From Ruegeria sp. Alg231-54 (GTDB lineage: Bacteria; Pseudomonadota; Alphaproteobacteria; Rhodobacterales; Rhodobacteraceae), in assembly GCF_900143525.1 (NCBI RefSeq), contig NZ_FREZ01000002.1, positions 372,001 through 436,000 on the forward strand: a stretch of 64,000 nucleotides of DNA. The letters run 5' to 3'. The notes under the pieces were generated by a model. It did no database searches and was not told the DNA's origin. It saw only the letters and a program-made list of their open reading frames with translations. Each line of letters starts with the position of its first letter. Position 1 is the first letter of the stretch. The position numbers and the translations under genes were made by a program. This document shows positions 18,771 to 27,619 of this stretch, one piece after another.

Positions 18771-19820
18771 GTGACTGACGCGAATACGCCAGCCATTACC
18801 TGCCAGAATCTCTGGCAGGTTTTTGGTCAAGGCGCAGACAAAGCCCTGACCGACGCGCTGTCTCGGTCAGGGAATGATGCAGACCAAGCCGCCGCCGATC
18901 TGCGCGAACACGGGTTCATCCCGGCTGTTCAGGACGCAAATTTCGAAGTCAAAGAGGGCGAGCTCTTCGTCATCATGGGCCTGTCGGGGTCGGGCAAGTC
19001 CACACTGATCCGCTGTATCTCGCAATTGCTGCCGGGCACGGGCGGCGAAATCCGTGTCGACGGCGAAAACGTTATCGGTGCGTCGAAGAAAGCGCTGACC
19101 GAATTGCGGCGCAAAAAACTGGGCATGGTGTTCCAGCATTTTGGCCTGTTTCCACACATGACCGTTGCGGACAACGTGGCCTATCCACTGCGCGTATCGG
19201 GCGTCGGCAAAAAGGAACGGATGGCCCGCGCGCAAGAGGTCATCACTCTGGTCGGATTGGAGGGTCGCGAGGACAGTTACCCGCGTCAGCTTTCCGGTGG
19301 TCAGCGTCAGCGCGTGGGGATTGCACGATCTTTGGCGGTGAACCCGGACATCTGGTTTCTGGACGAGCCCTTCTCGGCCCTTGATCCACTGATCCGCCGA
19401 CAGCTTCAGGACGAATTCCTGCGCATTCAGGCGACGCTGAAGAAATCCATCGTGTTTATTACTCATGATATTCAAGAGGCGCTGAAACTGGCCGACCGCA
19501 TCGCCATCATGCGCGACGGTAAGATCGTTCAGATCGGTACGCCGACGGATATCGTATTACGCCCCGTAGATGACTACGTGCGCGAATTCTCGAAAGACGT
19601 GGCCAAGGGTCAGCACGCCAAAGTCGCCTCGGTCATGCGGGACGAATCTGAACGTGGCCCGGATGATCCTGGCCTGACAACCTTGATGACCCTGGACGCC
19701 GCGTTGGCGCATTGCATGGAGCTTTATGAGCCCGTTCCTGTGCGGGATGAGGCAGGCAATATTGTTGGCACGGTTCATCCTTCTGATCTTGCCGCTGCTC
19801 TTCAGGTGGATGAAACATGA
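18771..19820 (+). CDS. proV: Glycine betaine/choline ABC transporter ATP-binding protein
   Basis: 349 residues beginning at GTG 18771, 10 bp after proX. Walker A GLSGSGKSTLIR, signature LSGGQRQRVGIARSL, Walker B DIWFLDEPFSALD and switch His in FITHDIQEA are intact. The C-terminal 70 residues (after about 280) correspond to a shortened CBS-like regulatory region, as in ProV/OpuAA, which senses ionic strength. An N-terminal insertion (ALTDALSRSGNDADQ) before the first strand is typical of ProV. The stop overlaps proW (ATGA). Confidence 0.93.
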   Translation: MTDANTPAITCQNLWQVFGQGADKALTDALSRSGNDADQAAADLREHGFIPAVQDANFEVKEGELFVIMGLSGSGKSTLIRCISQLLPGTGGEIRVDGENVIGASKKALTELRRKKLGMVFQHFGLFPHMTVADNVAYPLRVSGVGKKERMARAQEVITLVGLEGREDSYPRQLSGGQRQRVGIARSLAVNPDIWFLDEPFSALDPLIRRQLQDEFLRIQATLKKSIVFITHDIQEALKLADRIAIMRDGKIVQIGTPTDIVLRPVDDYVREFSKDVAKGQHAKVASVMRDESERGPDDPGLTTLMTLDAALAHCMELYEPVPVRDEAGNIVGTVHPSDLAAALQVDET

Positions 19821-21883
19821 GTGTGCGGCTCGACGTCCCGATACTTGGTAAATTGCGTGTTACAGATGGGGCCATAGCGGCCTTGATAACAGTTTTCGTT
19901 GGTTATCTGTGTTTGCGTTATGAGGCAGATGTGCCGTGGCTGGTGCAATGGCCTGCGGAATGGGTTGTTCCCGCGACGGAGTGGGTCGGTGCATTCCTCG
20001 ACTGGTTTCTGAACGGCATCAAACCAGCGATGCGGTTGTTTTCCGATTTGATGGCATATCCCATGAACGGGGCCAATTTCGTATTAGGCAATACACCATG
20101 GCCGATCCTCATCGGTCTGGTAACGGCACTGGGTTGGTATCTGGGCGGCCTGTCGATGGCGGCGTTGGGGTTTTTTGGCCTGTGTTTCGTGTTCGCCTCC
20201 GGATATTGGGCCGAGAGTATGAATACCCTGGCATTGGTCGCTGTCTCGGTTCCCGTTGCGCTGATCGTCGGCGGTGCCATTGGCATCCTTGCCAACGAAA
20301 TGCCCCGCGTCAGGTCCTTTGTTCAGGCGGTGTTGGACGTGATGCAGACGGTCCCGACTTTTGCCTATCTGACCCCGCTATTGCTGCTGTTTGGTTTTGG
20401 CCCGGTTGTGGGTTTGATTGCGTCGGCCATCTACGCGGCCCCGCCCATGGCGCGCAACGTGATGCTGGGTTTGGAACGGGTCGAGCCCGAGATCAAAGAG
20501 GCCGCTATCATGTCCGGTGGCACGCGGTTTCAGCAGTTGTTTCAGGTCGAAATCCCCGCAGCGGCGACGCAGATCATGGTGGGCGTAAACCAATGCCTGA
20601 TGGCCGCCCTTTCGATGGTCATCATCGCCGCAGTTATCGGCGGGTTCAACGATATCGGCTGGGAAGTTCTTCTGACCATGCGCAAGGCTCAGTTTGGCGA
20701 GTCGCTGATGGCTGGTCTCGTCATCGTGGTTTTTGCTGTGGTGATCGACCGGATGAGCGGCACGCTGGCGACCGAGCGTAAGCGCTATGATCCACGCGTT
20801 GTCTGGGCGGTGTTGGGCTTTGCGGTCCTGTTCACTGTCGCCTTCTGGGCATGGCTGCCGAACCCGTCCGAACTGACCCTGCTGGACCCGATGGCTGAGG
20901 CCGTCGATGGCGGCTTAACCGCGTTCACGCAGGCCAACGGTCCATGGCTGGATGCGCTCAAGAACAACTCGTTGTTTTATGTGCTGCTGCCCTTGCGGAT
21001 CGGGCTGGATCAGGCCGTTTTGCCGTTCACATGGGGTTTCCAGTGGACAGTTGGCATGAGCTTCGGCCTTTTCGCGGCCGGCGCGGTCATCGCCGCGCTG
21101 ATGGCATGGCGTGGTCACCTGACGGGCGGTTTGGTCGTGTTGATCTTGATCGGCATGTTGGAAACCGGCATCGCAAACCTGCCATGGCCCTTCGTCCTAA
21201 CCGGCACTGCGGCGCTCAGCTATGTCGCGGGCGGCTGGCGTCTGGCGGTGCTTTCGGTGGGGTTGCTGTGCACCATCCTTGTTTCCGGTCTTTGGGAGCG
21301 CGCCTTGCTGTCGCTTTACCTCAGCGGGGCTGCGGTGTTTTCCTGCGCCGTCGCAGGCGGCTTGATCGGATTGGCCAGCGCGGTATGGGCGCCGGTCTGG
21401 AAGGTTGTTCGTCCAATTTGCGATATGCTGCAGACGATCCCGCTATTCGTTTTCCTGATCCCGGTGCTGATGGTGTTCCAGATTGGTGAGTTCTCGGCCT
21501 TTCTGGCGATCTGTGCTTACGCAATCGTCCCGATGATCCGCTACACGCGGCACGGGTTGGTAAACACGCCGGACGAGATGATGGAGGCCGCAATTTCAAG
21601 TGGCGCGACCGAGTGGCAGATCATGCGCGACGTGCGCGCGCCATATGCTGCGCCGACGATCCTGCTGGGGCTGAACCAGACCATCCTTTATGCCTTTGCA
21701 ATGCTGGTGATCGCGGCGCTGATCGGGACCACCGGTCTGGGCCAGTCGATCTATCTGGCACTGGGGCAGGCGGATGTGGGTCTGGGCATCTCGGCCGGTG
21801 CCGCTATGGCGATTCTGGCGCTTGTTGCCGACCGTATCGTGCAGGGTTTTGCCGAAGAACGGCGTAAAGCGCTGGGACTGTGA
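19817..21883 (+). CDS. proW: Glycine betaine/choline ABC transporter permease, tandem-fused
   Basis: 688 residues, about twice the usual ProW length. Two complete BPD-type permease units are joined: unit 1 (to about residue 330) with the coupling loop EIKEAAIMSGGTRFQQLFQV, and unit 2 (about 340-688) with EMMEAAISSGATEWQIMRDV. Each has its own set of membrane helices. One polypeptide can therefore supply both halves of the channel served by the ProV dimer. It ends the operon and is followed by a terminator hairpin. Confidence 0.92.
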   Translation: MSVRLDVPILGKLRVTDGAIAALITVFVGYLCLRYEADVPWLVQWPAEWVVPATEWVGAFLDWFLNGIKPAMRLFSDLMAYPMNGANFVLGNTPWPILIGLVTALGWYLGGLSMAALGFFGLCFVFASGYWAESMNTLALVAVSVPVALIVGGAIGILANEMPRVRSFVQAVLDVMQTVPTFAYLTPLLLLFGFGPVVGLIASAIYAAPPMARNVMLGLERVEPEIKEAAIMSGGTRFQQLFQVEIPAAATQIMVGVNQCLMAALSMVIIAAVIGGFNDIGWEVLLTMRKAQFGESLMAGLVIVVFAVVIDRMSGTLATERKRYDPRVVWAVLGFAVLFTVAFWAWLPNPSELTLLDPMAEAVDGGLTAFTQANGPWLDALKNNSLFYVLLPLRIGLDQAVLPFTWGFQWTVGMSFGLFAAGAVIAALMAWRGHLTGGLVVLILIGMLETGIANLPWPFVLTGTAALSYVAGGWRLAVLSVGLLCTILVSGLWERALLSLYLSGAAVFSCAVAGGLIGLASAVWAPVWKVVRPICDMLQTIPLFVFLIPVLMVFQIGEFSAFLAICAYAIVPMIRYTRHGLVNTPDEMMEAAISSGATEWQIMRDVRAPYAAPTILLGLNQTILYAFAMLVIAALIGTTGLGQSIYLALGQADVGLGISAGAAMAILALVADRIVQGFAEERRKALGL

Positions 21884-21892
21884 AATGGGGCA

Positions 21893-21915
21893 GGGGCGGC
21901 GCGTCCGCCCCTTTT
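21893..21915 (+). terminator. Intrinsic terminator of proXVW
   Basis: Seven-bp GC stem GGGGCGG / CCGCCCC with a five-base loop, followed by TTTT, starting 10 bp after the proW stop codon. Confidence 0.75.
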
Positions 21916-21991
21916 GCCCTGCACTTGATCTTAGACAAAGACCGGACAGCGTTCGGGACGTAGACCGCGCGTAACACGTTCGGAGAATACT

Positions 21992-22657
21992 ATGACCGGT
22001 TGGGCCTTCTTCCTCGCAGCACTGATCACCTTTCTTCTCAGCCACGCCATCCCGGTGAGGCCGGGTGTTCGCGGGCGGCTGATCGAAACATTGGGGCGTA
22101 AGGGATATTTTGCGGCATATTCCGCATTGTCCCTGTTGGTTCTCGCGTGGCTAATCGTCGCCGCTGCACAAGCGCCGTATGTTGAAATCATACCACCGCT
22201 TGCCATCTTTCGCTGGGCGCCACTCTTGGTGATGCCAATCGTGTGCTGGCTGGCTGTCGCCGGCATATCGATCCAGAATCCGTTCTCGTTTGGCGGGATG
22301 GGGAATCGCGCTTTTGACCCCGAAAAACCGGGCATCCTGCGGACCACGCGCCACCCTGTTCTTGCGGCTTTGATGCTGTGGGCGGGGGCGCATCTGCTGG
22401 CCAACGGTAGCCTGTCTCACGTGATCCTGTTCGGGCTTTTTGCAGGTTTTGCGGCTTTCGGAATGGCTCTGATCGACCGCCGCAAACAACGCGATATGGG
22501 TATGGAATGGATCCGGCTGTCTCGTAAAACAGCCCGCCTGTCGTTGCGCAGTCCACTGCCGTGGCCGCGCCCTTGGGTCTGGCTGGTTGCAATTGCGATC
22601 TTCGTGGCGCTGCTTTATCTGCACGCGCCTGTGATCGGATTATCGCCGCTGCCATGA
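21992..22657 (+). CDS. NnrU family membrane protein
   Basis: 221 residues, six or so membrane helices. NnrU proteins are inner-membrane proteins first noted near nitric-oxide reductase genes, related in fold to isoprenylcysteine methyltransferase and MAPEG-like enzymes; RTTRHPVLAALMLW carries the conserved Arg-His-Pro. No denitrification genes are nearby, so a role in nitrogen oxide metabolism is not supported here. It may be cotranscribed with the DUF2478 gene, which starts 72 bp further on. Confidence 0.8.
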   Translation: MTGWAFFLAALITFLLSHAIPVRPGVRGRLIETLGRKGYFAAYSALSLLVLAWLIVAAAQAPYVEIIPPLAIFRWAPLLVMPIVCWLAVAGISIQNPFSFGGMGNRAFDPEKPGILRTTRHPVLAALMLWAGAHLLANGSLSHVILFGLFAGFAAFGMALIDRRKQRDMGMEWIRLSRKTARLSLRSPLPWPRPWVWLVAIAIFVALLYLHAPVIGLSPLP

Positions 22658-22729
22658 CCCAAGAGAGTGGTCGCGCCGGTCCTTGCGTGCTATCTGGAAT
22701 ATCACAAATCTGTACTAAGGGGTCCTTGG

Positions 22730-23251
22730 ATGCATCTGGCCTATGTTACTACCACCGACCGCGGCGCAACCGACCGCCTGTTAAGTGCGGTTGCCGAACA
22801 CCTGCTCGCCAAAGGCGCGAGCCTTGCGGGGGTGGTGCAAACCAACACTGAATGCGCGGATAGCAGCAAGTGTGACATGGATGTTCGCGTTCTGCCCGAG
22901 GGAGAGACCATTCGCATCTCGCAATCCCTTGGTGAACAATCGCGCGGTTGCCGTCTTGACCCGGCTGCGTTGGAACAGGCTGTTGGGTATGTGACCTCTT
23001 CGCTGGCTGACGCGCCGCAATTGCTGATCATCAACAAATTCGGCAAGCACGAGGCTGACGGGCGCGGTTTCCGCCCCGTGATTGCCGAAGCTCTGGCGCT
23101 GGATGTTCCCGTCCTTGTTGGTGTAAACGGTTTGAACAAAGAAAAATTCGACGCGTTCACAGGTGGCGCTGCCGAACAGATCGCACCTGATCCAGAAAGC
23201 ATCATTGCATGGTTCGACCGCGTCACTGCGCAACGTGAGGCTGCGGCCTGA
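22730..23251 (+). CDS. DUF2478 domain protein
   Basis: 173 residues from ATG 22730, with the ribosome site AAGGGG just upstream. The pattern (MHLAYVTTTDRGATDRLLSAVAEHL, later PQLLIINKFGKHEADGRGF) fits DUF2478, a P-loop-like fold without a clear Walker A. Relatives occur near molybdenum or nitrogen metabolism genes, but nothing of that kind is seen here. Two Cys (CADSSKC, separated by five residues) could bind metal. Function unknown. Confidence 0.65.
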   Translation: MHLAYVTTTDRGATDRLLSAVAEHLLAKGASLAGVVQTNTECADSSKCDMDVRVLPEGETIRISQSLGEQSRGCRLDPAALEQAVGYVTSSLADAPQLLIINKFGKHEADGRGFRPVIAEALALDVPVLVGVNGLNKEKFDAFTGGAAEQIAPDPESIIAWFDRVTAQREAAA

Positions 23252-23337
23252 CAAAGCTCCCGTAGGGTAAGCTTCTGTTTTCCTAACTTGTTTCGTGTCG
23301 CATGTGCTGCAATCCTCTTTTCCGGAGGAGACAGTGC

Positions 23338-24585
23338 ATGTGGACCAACTGGGCCGGAAACCAGCACACGGATACGCCAATAGCGCGCCCGACGTCGATT
23401 GCTGAACTGCAAAAAGAGATCGCACAGCCCCAAACCCTGCGGGTCTTGGGTGCCGGTCATTCTTTTACGCCGATCGTGGCCGGTGGTGACCGGATTGTGG
23501 ACTTGTCGGATTTGGGCCTGCCAACACTTGGGGATGCCCGGCAGGATCAGGTGTGGGTCAACGCCAATGCGCGGTTGCGGGATCTGTCCCCGGCACTGGC
23601 GGACAAGGGGCTGGCGTTCCGCAACCTTGGGGATATCAACGCGCAGTCACTGGCTGGTGCGGTGTCGACCGCGACCCATGGAACTGGGCGTGAACTTCCC
23701 TGCCTTGCGGCAGAAATCACTGCTGCCCGAATGGTCGGGGCAAGCGGCGATATTCTGACCACGGATGATATCCCGCTTGAGATGGTACAGGTCAGTATGG
23801 GGATGCTGGGCGTTCTGACCGAAGCGCAGATTTCGGTCGTGCCAAAGTATAACTTACGTCGGCAGGTCCAGCTTGCCTCGGTCGAGGAGAGTCTGACCAC
23901 GATGCACCAGAAATGGGCAGAGAACCGGAACTTCGAATTCTTCTGCATCCCGTTTACCGGAAAAACTGTCGAACTTCGTCACGCCATCACCGATGCAGCC
24001 GAAAGCAAAGCACCGCGCGATTTGGATATGATCGCTGTAAAAGTACTGAAACTTGCACGCAGCGCGGGGCAGATCAGCGAAGGGTTGCGCCTTGCGATGC
24101 TCACGCTACTGACGCTGGCGCAGTCGGACGAGGATTATGTCGGCGAAAGCTGGCGGGTATTGTGTAGCGACCGGCATATTCGTTTCAAGGAAATGGAATA
24201 CCATCTGCCGCCTGACGTAGCTGGGGATGTTCTGCAAGAGGTTTTGACACGACTGCATCACGACCACAAAGACATCTACTTTCCGATCGAGGTGCGCCAG
24301 ACTGCTGGTGATACGGCCTGTCTGTCTCCGTTCCAGGGTGGGCCACGCATTTCCATCGCCATTCACACCGACGCAGCCGAGGATCATAAACGGTATTTCG
24401 AAGCCATTGAGCCGCTATTTGTCGAAGCAGGGGGCCGCCCTCATTGGGGCAAGATGCACAATCTGACTTACAAAGACCTTTCCGTAATGTATCCGGATTT
24501 TGATCGGTTTTGTGCGCTGCGCGAACGGCTCGATCCACAGGGTAAGTTTTTGACGCCCGCGCTTGCTCGGCTGTTTCGACCATGA
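23338..24585 (+). CDS. D-arabinono-1,4-lactone oxidase-like FAD oxidoreductase
   Basis: 415 residues of the VAO/ALO flavoprotein family. The N-terminal FAD domain has LRVLGAGHSFTP, whose His is the usual covalent FAD attachment point, followed by LAGAVSTATHGTG. The C-terminal ALO domain ends with GGRPHWGKMHNL, the conserved His-Trp-Gly-Lys. Such enzymes oxidise alditols or aldonolactones with oxygen. A strong ribosome site GGAGGA lies at 23324-23329. The stop overlaps the start of the next gene, so the two form an operon. Confidence 0.85.
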   Translation: MWTNWAGNQHTDTPIARPTSIAELQKEIAQPQTLRVLGAGHSFTPIVAGGDRIVDLSDLGLPTLGDARQDQVWVNANARLRDLSPALADKGLAFRNLGDINAQSLAGAVSTATHGTGRELPCLAAEITAARMVGASGDILTTDDIPLEMVQVSMGMLGVLTEAQISVVPKYNLRRQVQLASVEESLTTMHQKWAENRNFEFFCIPFTGKTVELRHAITDAAESKAPRDLDMIAVKVLKLARSAGQISEGLRLAMLTLLTLAQSDEDYVGESWRVLCSDRHIRFKEMEYHLPPDVAGDVLQEVLTRLHHDHKDIYFPIEVRQTAGDTACLSPFQGGPRISIAIHTDAAEDHKRYFEAIEPLFVEAGGRPHWGKMHNLTYKDLSVMYPDFDRFCALRERLDPQGKFLTPALARLFRP

Positions 24586-25703
24586 ACGCGGCAGCCCTGA
24601 AAGCTCTGTCAGGTACCTTGCGATCACACGGGGTCGACAAGCCCGTCGTCGTAGTGGACCTGGACTTGTTGGACGCCAATTGTGTTGTCGCGAACAGGGT
24701 TGCTGACGCTGGGCTGGCCCGCAGGCTGGTCGCCAAGTCTCTGCCCTGTCTTCCTTTGTTGGATTTCATTCGCAAGCGCATCTCGACCTCTGGCCTGATG
24801 ACGTTTTCCGAACCGATGTTGCAGGCGCTTTTGACGGCCGAGTCCGATACGGACCATCTGATCGGAAAGCCCTTGCCCGTTAGTACGGCTGCAAGGCTTC
24901 TTTCCACCAATCCCGATGCGGCAAGGCGCGTTCAATGGTTGATCGACACCCCAGCTAGGCTTGGAGATTATCTGGCTTTGGCTTCAGATCGCCAGACGTC
25001 ACTGCGTTTGTCTTTGGAGTTGGATATCGGCCTGCACCGTGGCGGACTAAATTCTCAGAATGTCGCAGAACTTGCCCAACAAATAACGGCGCACCCATAT
25101 GGGCAGCTTGCCGGGGTCATGGGGTACGAGGCGCATTTGGCGAAACTGCCCGGCATTCTGCGCAACCGCGCGGCGCGGGCTAGCGCAGATGCGTTTAACG
25201 CAGCCGTCGCCGCTTTGCCGCATGTTGAAGGTGGGTTGTGTCTGAACACTGGCGGCAGCCTGACCTTTCAATCCTACCTTACCGTGGGGTCCGCGAATGA
25301 GGTCGCATTCGGCTCGGTCCTGGTGAAGCCCGGCGATTTTGACCACGCCACGACGCAAGCGTTTGAACCAGCCGCGTTCATCGCGACGCCAGTTCTGAAA
25401 GTAATGCCGGGTAACGCATTACCGGGGCTGGAGTGCTTGCCCCGACAAAAAACAGATATTGCGATCTTTGGCGGCCACTTCTTTGCCCAGCCGGTTTACC
25501 CTGCGGGGTTTGGCTACTCAGCGGTCTTTGGCCGTTCCAGCAATCAGGAAGTGTGGACAGGCCTGCGTTCGGCAGACGTATCGCCGGGCGACATAGCCCT
25601 GCTGCGCCCTAGTCAAAGCGAGGCTGTGCTGAACCAGTTAGGCACCATGCTTGCCATCCGAGGCGGGCAGGTGGTTAGCGAATGGCCATGCCTGCCTAAC
25701 TAG
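24582..25703 (+). CDS. DSD1/alanine-racemase-fold PLP enzyme
   Basis: 373 residues. The N-terminal fold-type III barrel resembles alanine racemase and D-threonine/D-serine dehydratase proteins; the PLP lysine is probably in RRLVAKSLPCLP (near residue 50) and the HRGGLNSQ and NTGGSLTFQ segments fit the phosphate site. The C-terminal part contains GGHFFAQP, where the DSD1 zinc ligands would lie. It likely acts on a D-amino acid or a hydroxy-amino acid. ATG 24582 overlaps the preceding oxidase gene, which suggests joint catabolism of a sugar-acid or amino-acid derivative. Confidence 0.75.
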   Translation: MNAAALKALSGTLRSHGVDKPVVVVDLDLLDANCVVANRVADAGLARRLVAKSLPCLPLLDFIRKRISTSGLMTFSEPMLQALLTAESDTDHLIGKPLPVSTAARLLSTNPDAARRVQWLIDTPARLGDYLALASDRQTSLRLSLELDIGLHRGGLNSQNVAELAQQITAHPYGQLAGVMGYEAHLAKLPGILRNRAARASADAFNAAVAALPHVEGGLCLNTGGSLTFQSYLTVGSANEVAFGSVLVKPGDFDHATTQAFEPAAFIATPVLKVMPGNALPGLECLPRQKTDIAIFGGHFFAQPVYPAGFGYSAVFGRSSNQEVWTGLRSADVSPGDIALLRPSQSEAVLNQLGTMLAIRGGQVVSEWPCLPN

Positions 25704-25710
25704 ACGTCGG

Positions 25711-27192
25711 TTAATCTGCAAACAGGGCTTCGGCGGCGCGGCGCGCCTCGGGGTCGCGCTTGATCTCTTGGTTGTAAGGAAGCTCGGCCAGTTCGGGGAC
25801 CGACTGACGCAAGATCGCCGCGTTCAGCTCTCCGTTCCTGCGCAGGGCAGGAGCAATGCCCATACTGCGTGAGATCAGATATCTGTCATTGAACGGATTG
25901 AGCGTAAAGTGACGCGGCATCCCGTTCAGCATGGCACCCATTGTGTTTGGAAGGATGTTCTCAAGAAATGAAAGGTCATACGCGTTGGGGCGCGCTTCTG
26001 GCGGCAGTGTGTCAAGCCAACTCATCACCTCACGCTGCCAAAAAACGGCTGGTTGAATGCCTTCAGGAGCCCTCAAGCGCAGACGCCGAACCAGATGAAG
26101 AAACCGAAACGCATCCTGCCTTTTCCACTGATTTGCACGGTTCATGTCCATGACGTTGCCACGCATAGAGATCTGGGCATCAGGGAGGAACGCATGCGCT
26201 GCCAATTCACGATATCCCATCGTCGACGTTTGCCCGCCCGTGCGTAGGCCGTATAGTTTTTCCTCTAGGCTCGGTGCATCCGAGGGGTCACGTTTTTCGG
26301 TCAACTTCATGCCGTCAATCAAATCGGGTTCGAATCCAAGCTTCAGCCCGATTTTCTGGGCGAGCAAACAATCCAAGGACGAAAGATAATTTATTCGGTG
26401 CGTATAGAACGCACTGACATGTCCAAGGTGATCCTTAGCTGAAGCGACCAGCGCCCGGCTGTCATATCCACCTGTAATTGGAATGACGGACTTGAAGGAC
26501 CGCGCAAGCGCGCCGACCGTAGCCCCAAGACGCGTCACAATATCAGATGCAACGGCGTCAATGTCCGCAACCGCAGTAAACGGCACATCCGATCGGGGCC
26601 AATGGCGATATTGCTGATACCGGTCCAGGGTCAGCGAATGATTTGGCCGCGCCAGCCGCAAATCGCGATCACCAGTGATGCCCAGTGAAAAGTTGGTTGC
26701 CCCAGACATGACGTCCTCGACCCGGATATAGCGACCTGGCTCAATGGGTCGGTCCAGCGCCATGCAAGGTGATGAGCCGATAAGGCCGGTCTTTGGATCA
26801 TAGAAACAGGACAATTCCAGGGTAGGATCGAAGTACAGCCTTTGCTCGCGTCCAAGCCTGCCGAATATGACAAAGCGCCCGGCCAGGTTTTCAAGCCAGT
26901 GTTCCAGATCGCGCCAAGTCGGACTGGCACCAAGATCGACCAGTGTATCGTCTGCTATGACCGTTCCGGTGTCGACCGCGATCCCCAGAATCAACAGTTG
27001 TAGGTTGGCGTTGGCGCAATCGGGTTGCGCAACGTTTAGCCGAGGACTGTGATGAATTTTGAACGGGGTGAACTCAACTGTATTCCAACCTTCGGGCGCT
27101 GCCACAGTGTCCGATCTGACCGCGTATTGATGGGGAAAAACATCATCGAACGGAATGCCAATATCCTGCGCTTCACGTATTGCCTGTAGCAT
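25711..27192 (-). CDS. Asparagine-synthetase-like protein
   Basis: 493 residues, with ribosome site GGAG before ATG 27192. Residues about 95-145 (LENLAGRFVIFGRLGREQRLYF ... LIGSSP) look like the second half of the class II glutaminase domain of AsnB, but the protein does not start with the catalytic Cys. The synthetase domain follows, with the ATP-pyrophosphatase loop ITGGYDSRAL at about 239-248 in place of SGGxDS. Relatives make amide or other acyl-adenylate products, sometimes in surface-glycan clusters. Glutamine hydrolysis is unlikely. Convergent with the PLP enzyme gene (7-bp gap). Confidence 0.75.
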   Translation of the reverse strand: MLQAIREAQDIGIPFDDVFPHQYAVRSDTVAAPEGWNTVEFTPFKIHHSPRLNVAQPDCANANLQLLILGIAVDTGTVIADDTLVDLGASPTWRDLEHWLENLAGRFVIFGRLGREQRLYFDPTLELSCFYDPKTGLIGSSPCMALDRPIEPGRYIRVEDVMSGATNFSLGITGDRDLRLARPNHSLTLDRYQQYRHWPRSDVPFTAVADIDAVASDIVTRLGATVGALARSFKSVIPITGGYDSRALVASAKDHLGHVSAFYTHRINYLSSLDCLLAQKIGLKLGFEPDLIDGMKLTEKRDPSDAPSLEEKLYGLRTGGQTSTMGYRELAAHAFLPDAQISMRGNVMDMNRANQWKRQDAFRFLHLVRRLRLRAPEGIQPAVFWQREVMSWLDTLPPEARPNAYDLSFLENILPNTMGAMLNGMPRHFTLNPFNDRYLISRSMGIAPALRRNGELNAAILRQSVPELAELPYNQEIKRDPEARRAAEALFAD

Positions 27193-27419
27193 TTATTCTC
27201 CACATCGGATTGATCCGCAAAGCCCTGACTTCGCTGGGTATCCGGCTGTTCGTTGTTTGCGATCAGATTAACCTGAGGCGATTTGCACTTCCAGTGACAA
27301 GACCGCTGATCCGTTGCGTAGCGTCCTGCCAATGTCAACAATTTGCAACAGAGCCTCGCAATCGAAGGCCAGTGCAATCGAAAATGCTTGGATCGAGGGA
27401 TCTGTATGTGATTGGAAAG

Positions 27420-27503
27420 TGGTGGGCGACCCTGGAATCGAACCAGGCGTGCGTCTCCGCGAGGGAGTTACAGTCCCCTGCCACACCTTGCGGCCTGTCG
27501 CCC
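27420..27503 (-). tRNA. tRNA-Tyr (GTA)
   Basis: 84 nt including an encoded CCA. Acceptor stem GGGCGAC/GTCGCCC with A73, anticodon arm GGGGA-CTGTAAC-TCCCT (anticodon GTA), long variable arm GCG-GAGA-CGC, T arm CCTGG-TTCGATT-CCAGG. All stems pair. The core bases are unusual: position 8 is A, 14 is C and 21 is G, in place of T8, A14 and A21. Transcribed away from rlmB. Confidence 0.93.
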
Positions 27504-27619
27504 ACTGTCAGGCGTTGCACCTGACGTGGAGGCGTGATTACTAGCGCCTTGAAGAAGCGTCAACAGGAAAATTTGGCTTTGACGCAGGAAACCGAATTCC
27601 CGGCCCGGAGGCCCACGAA

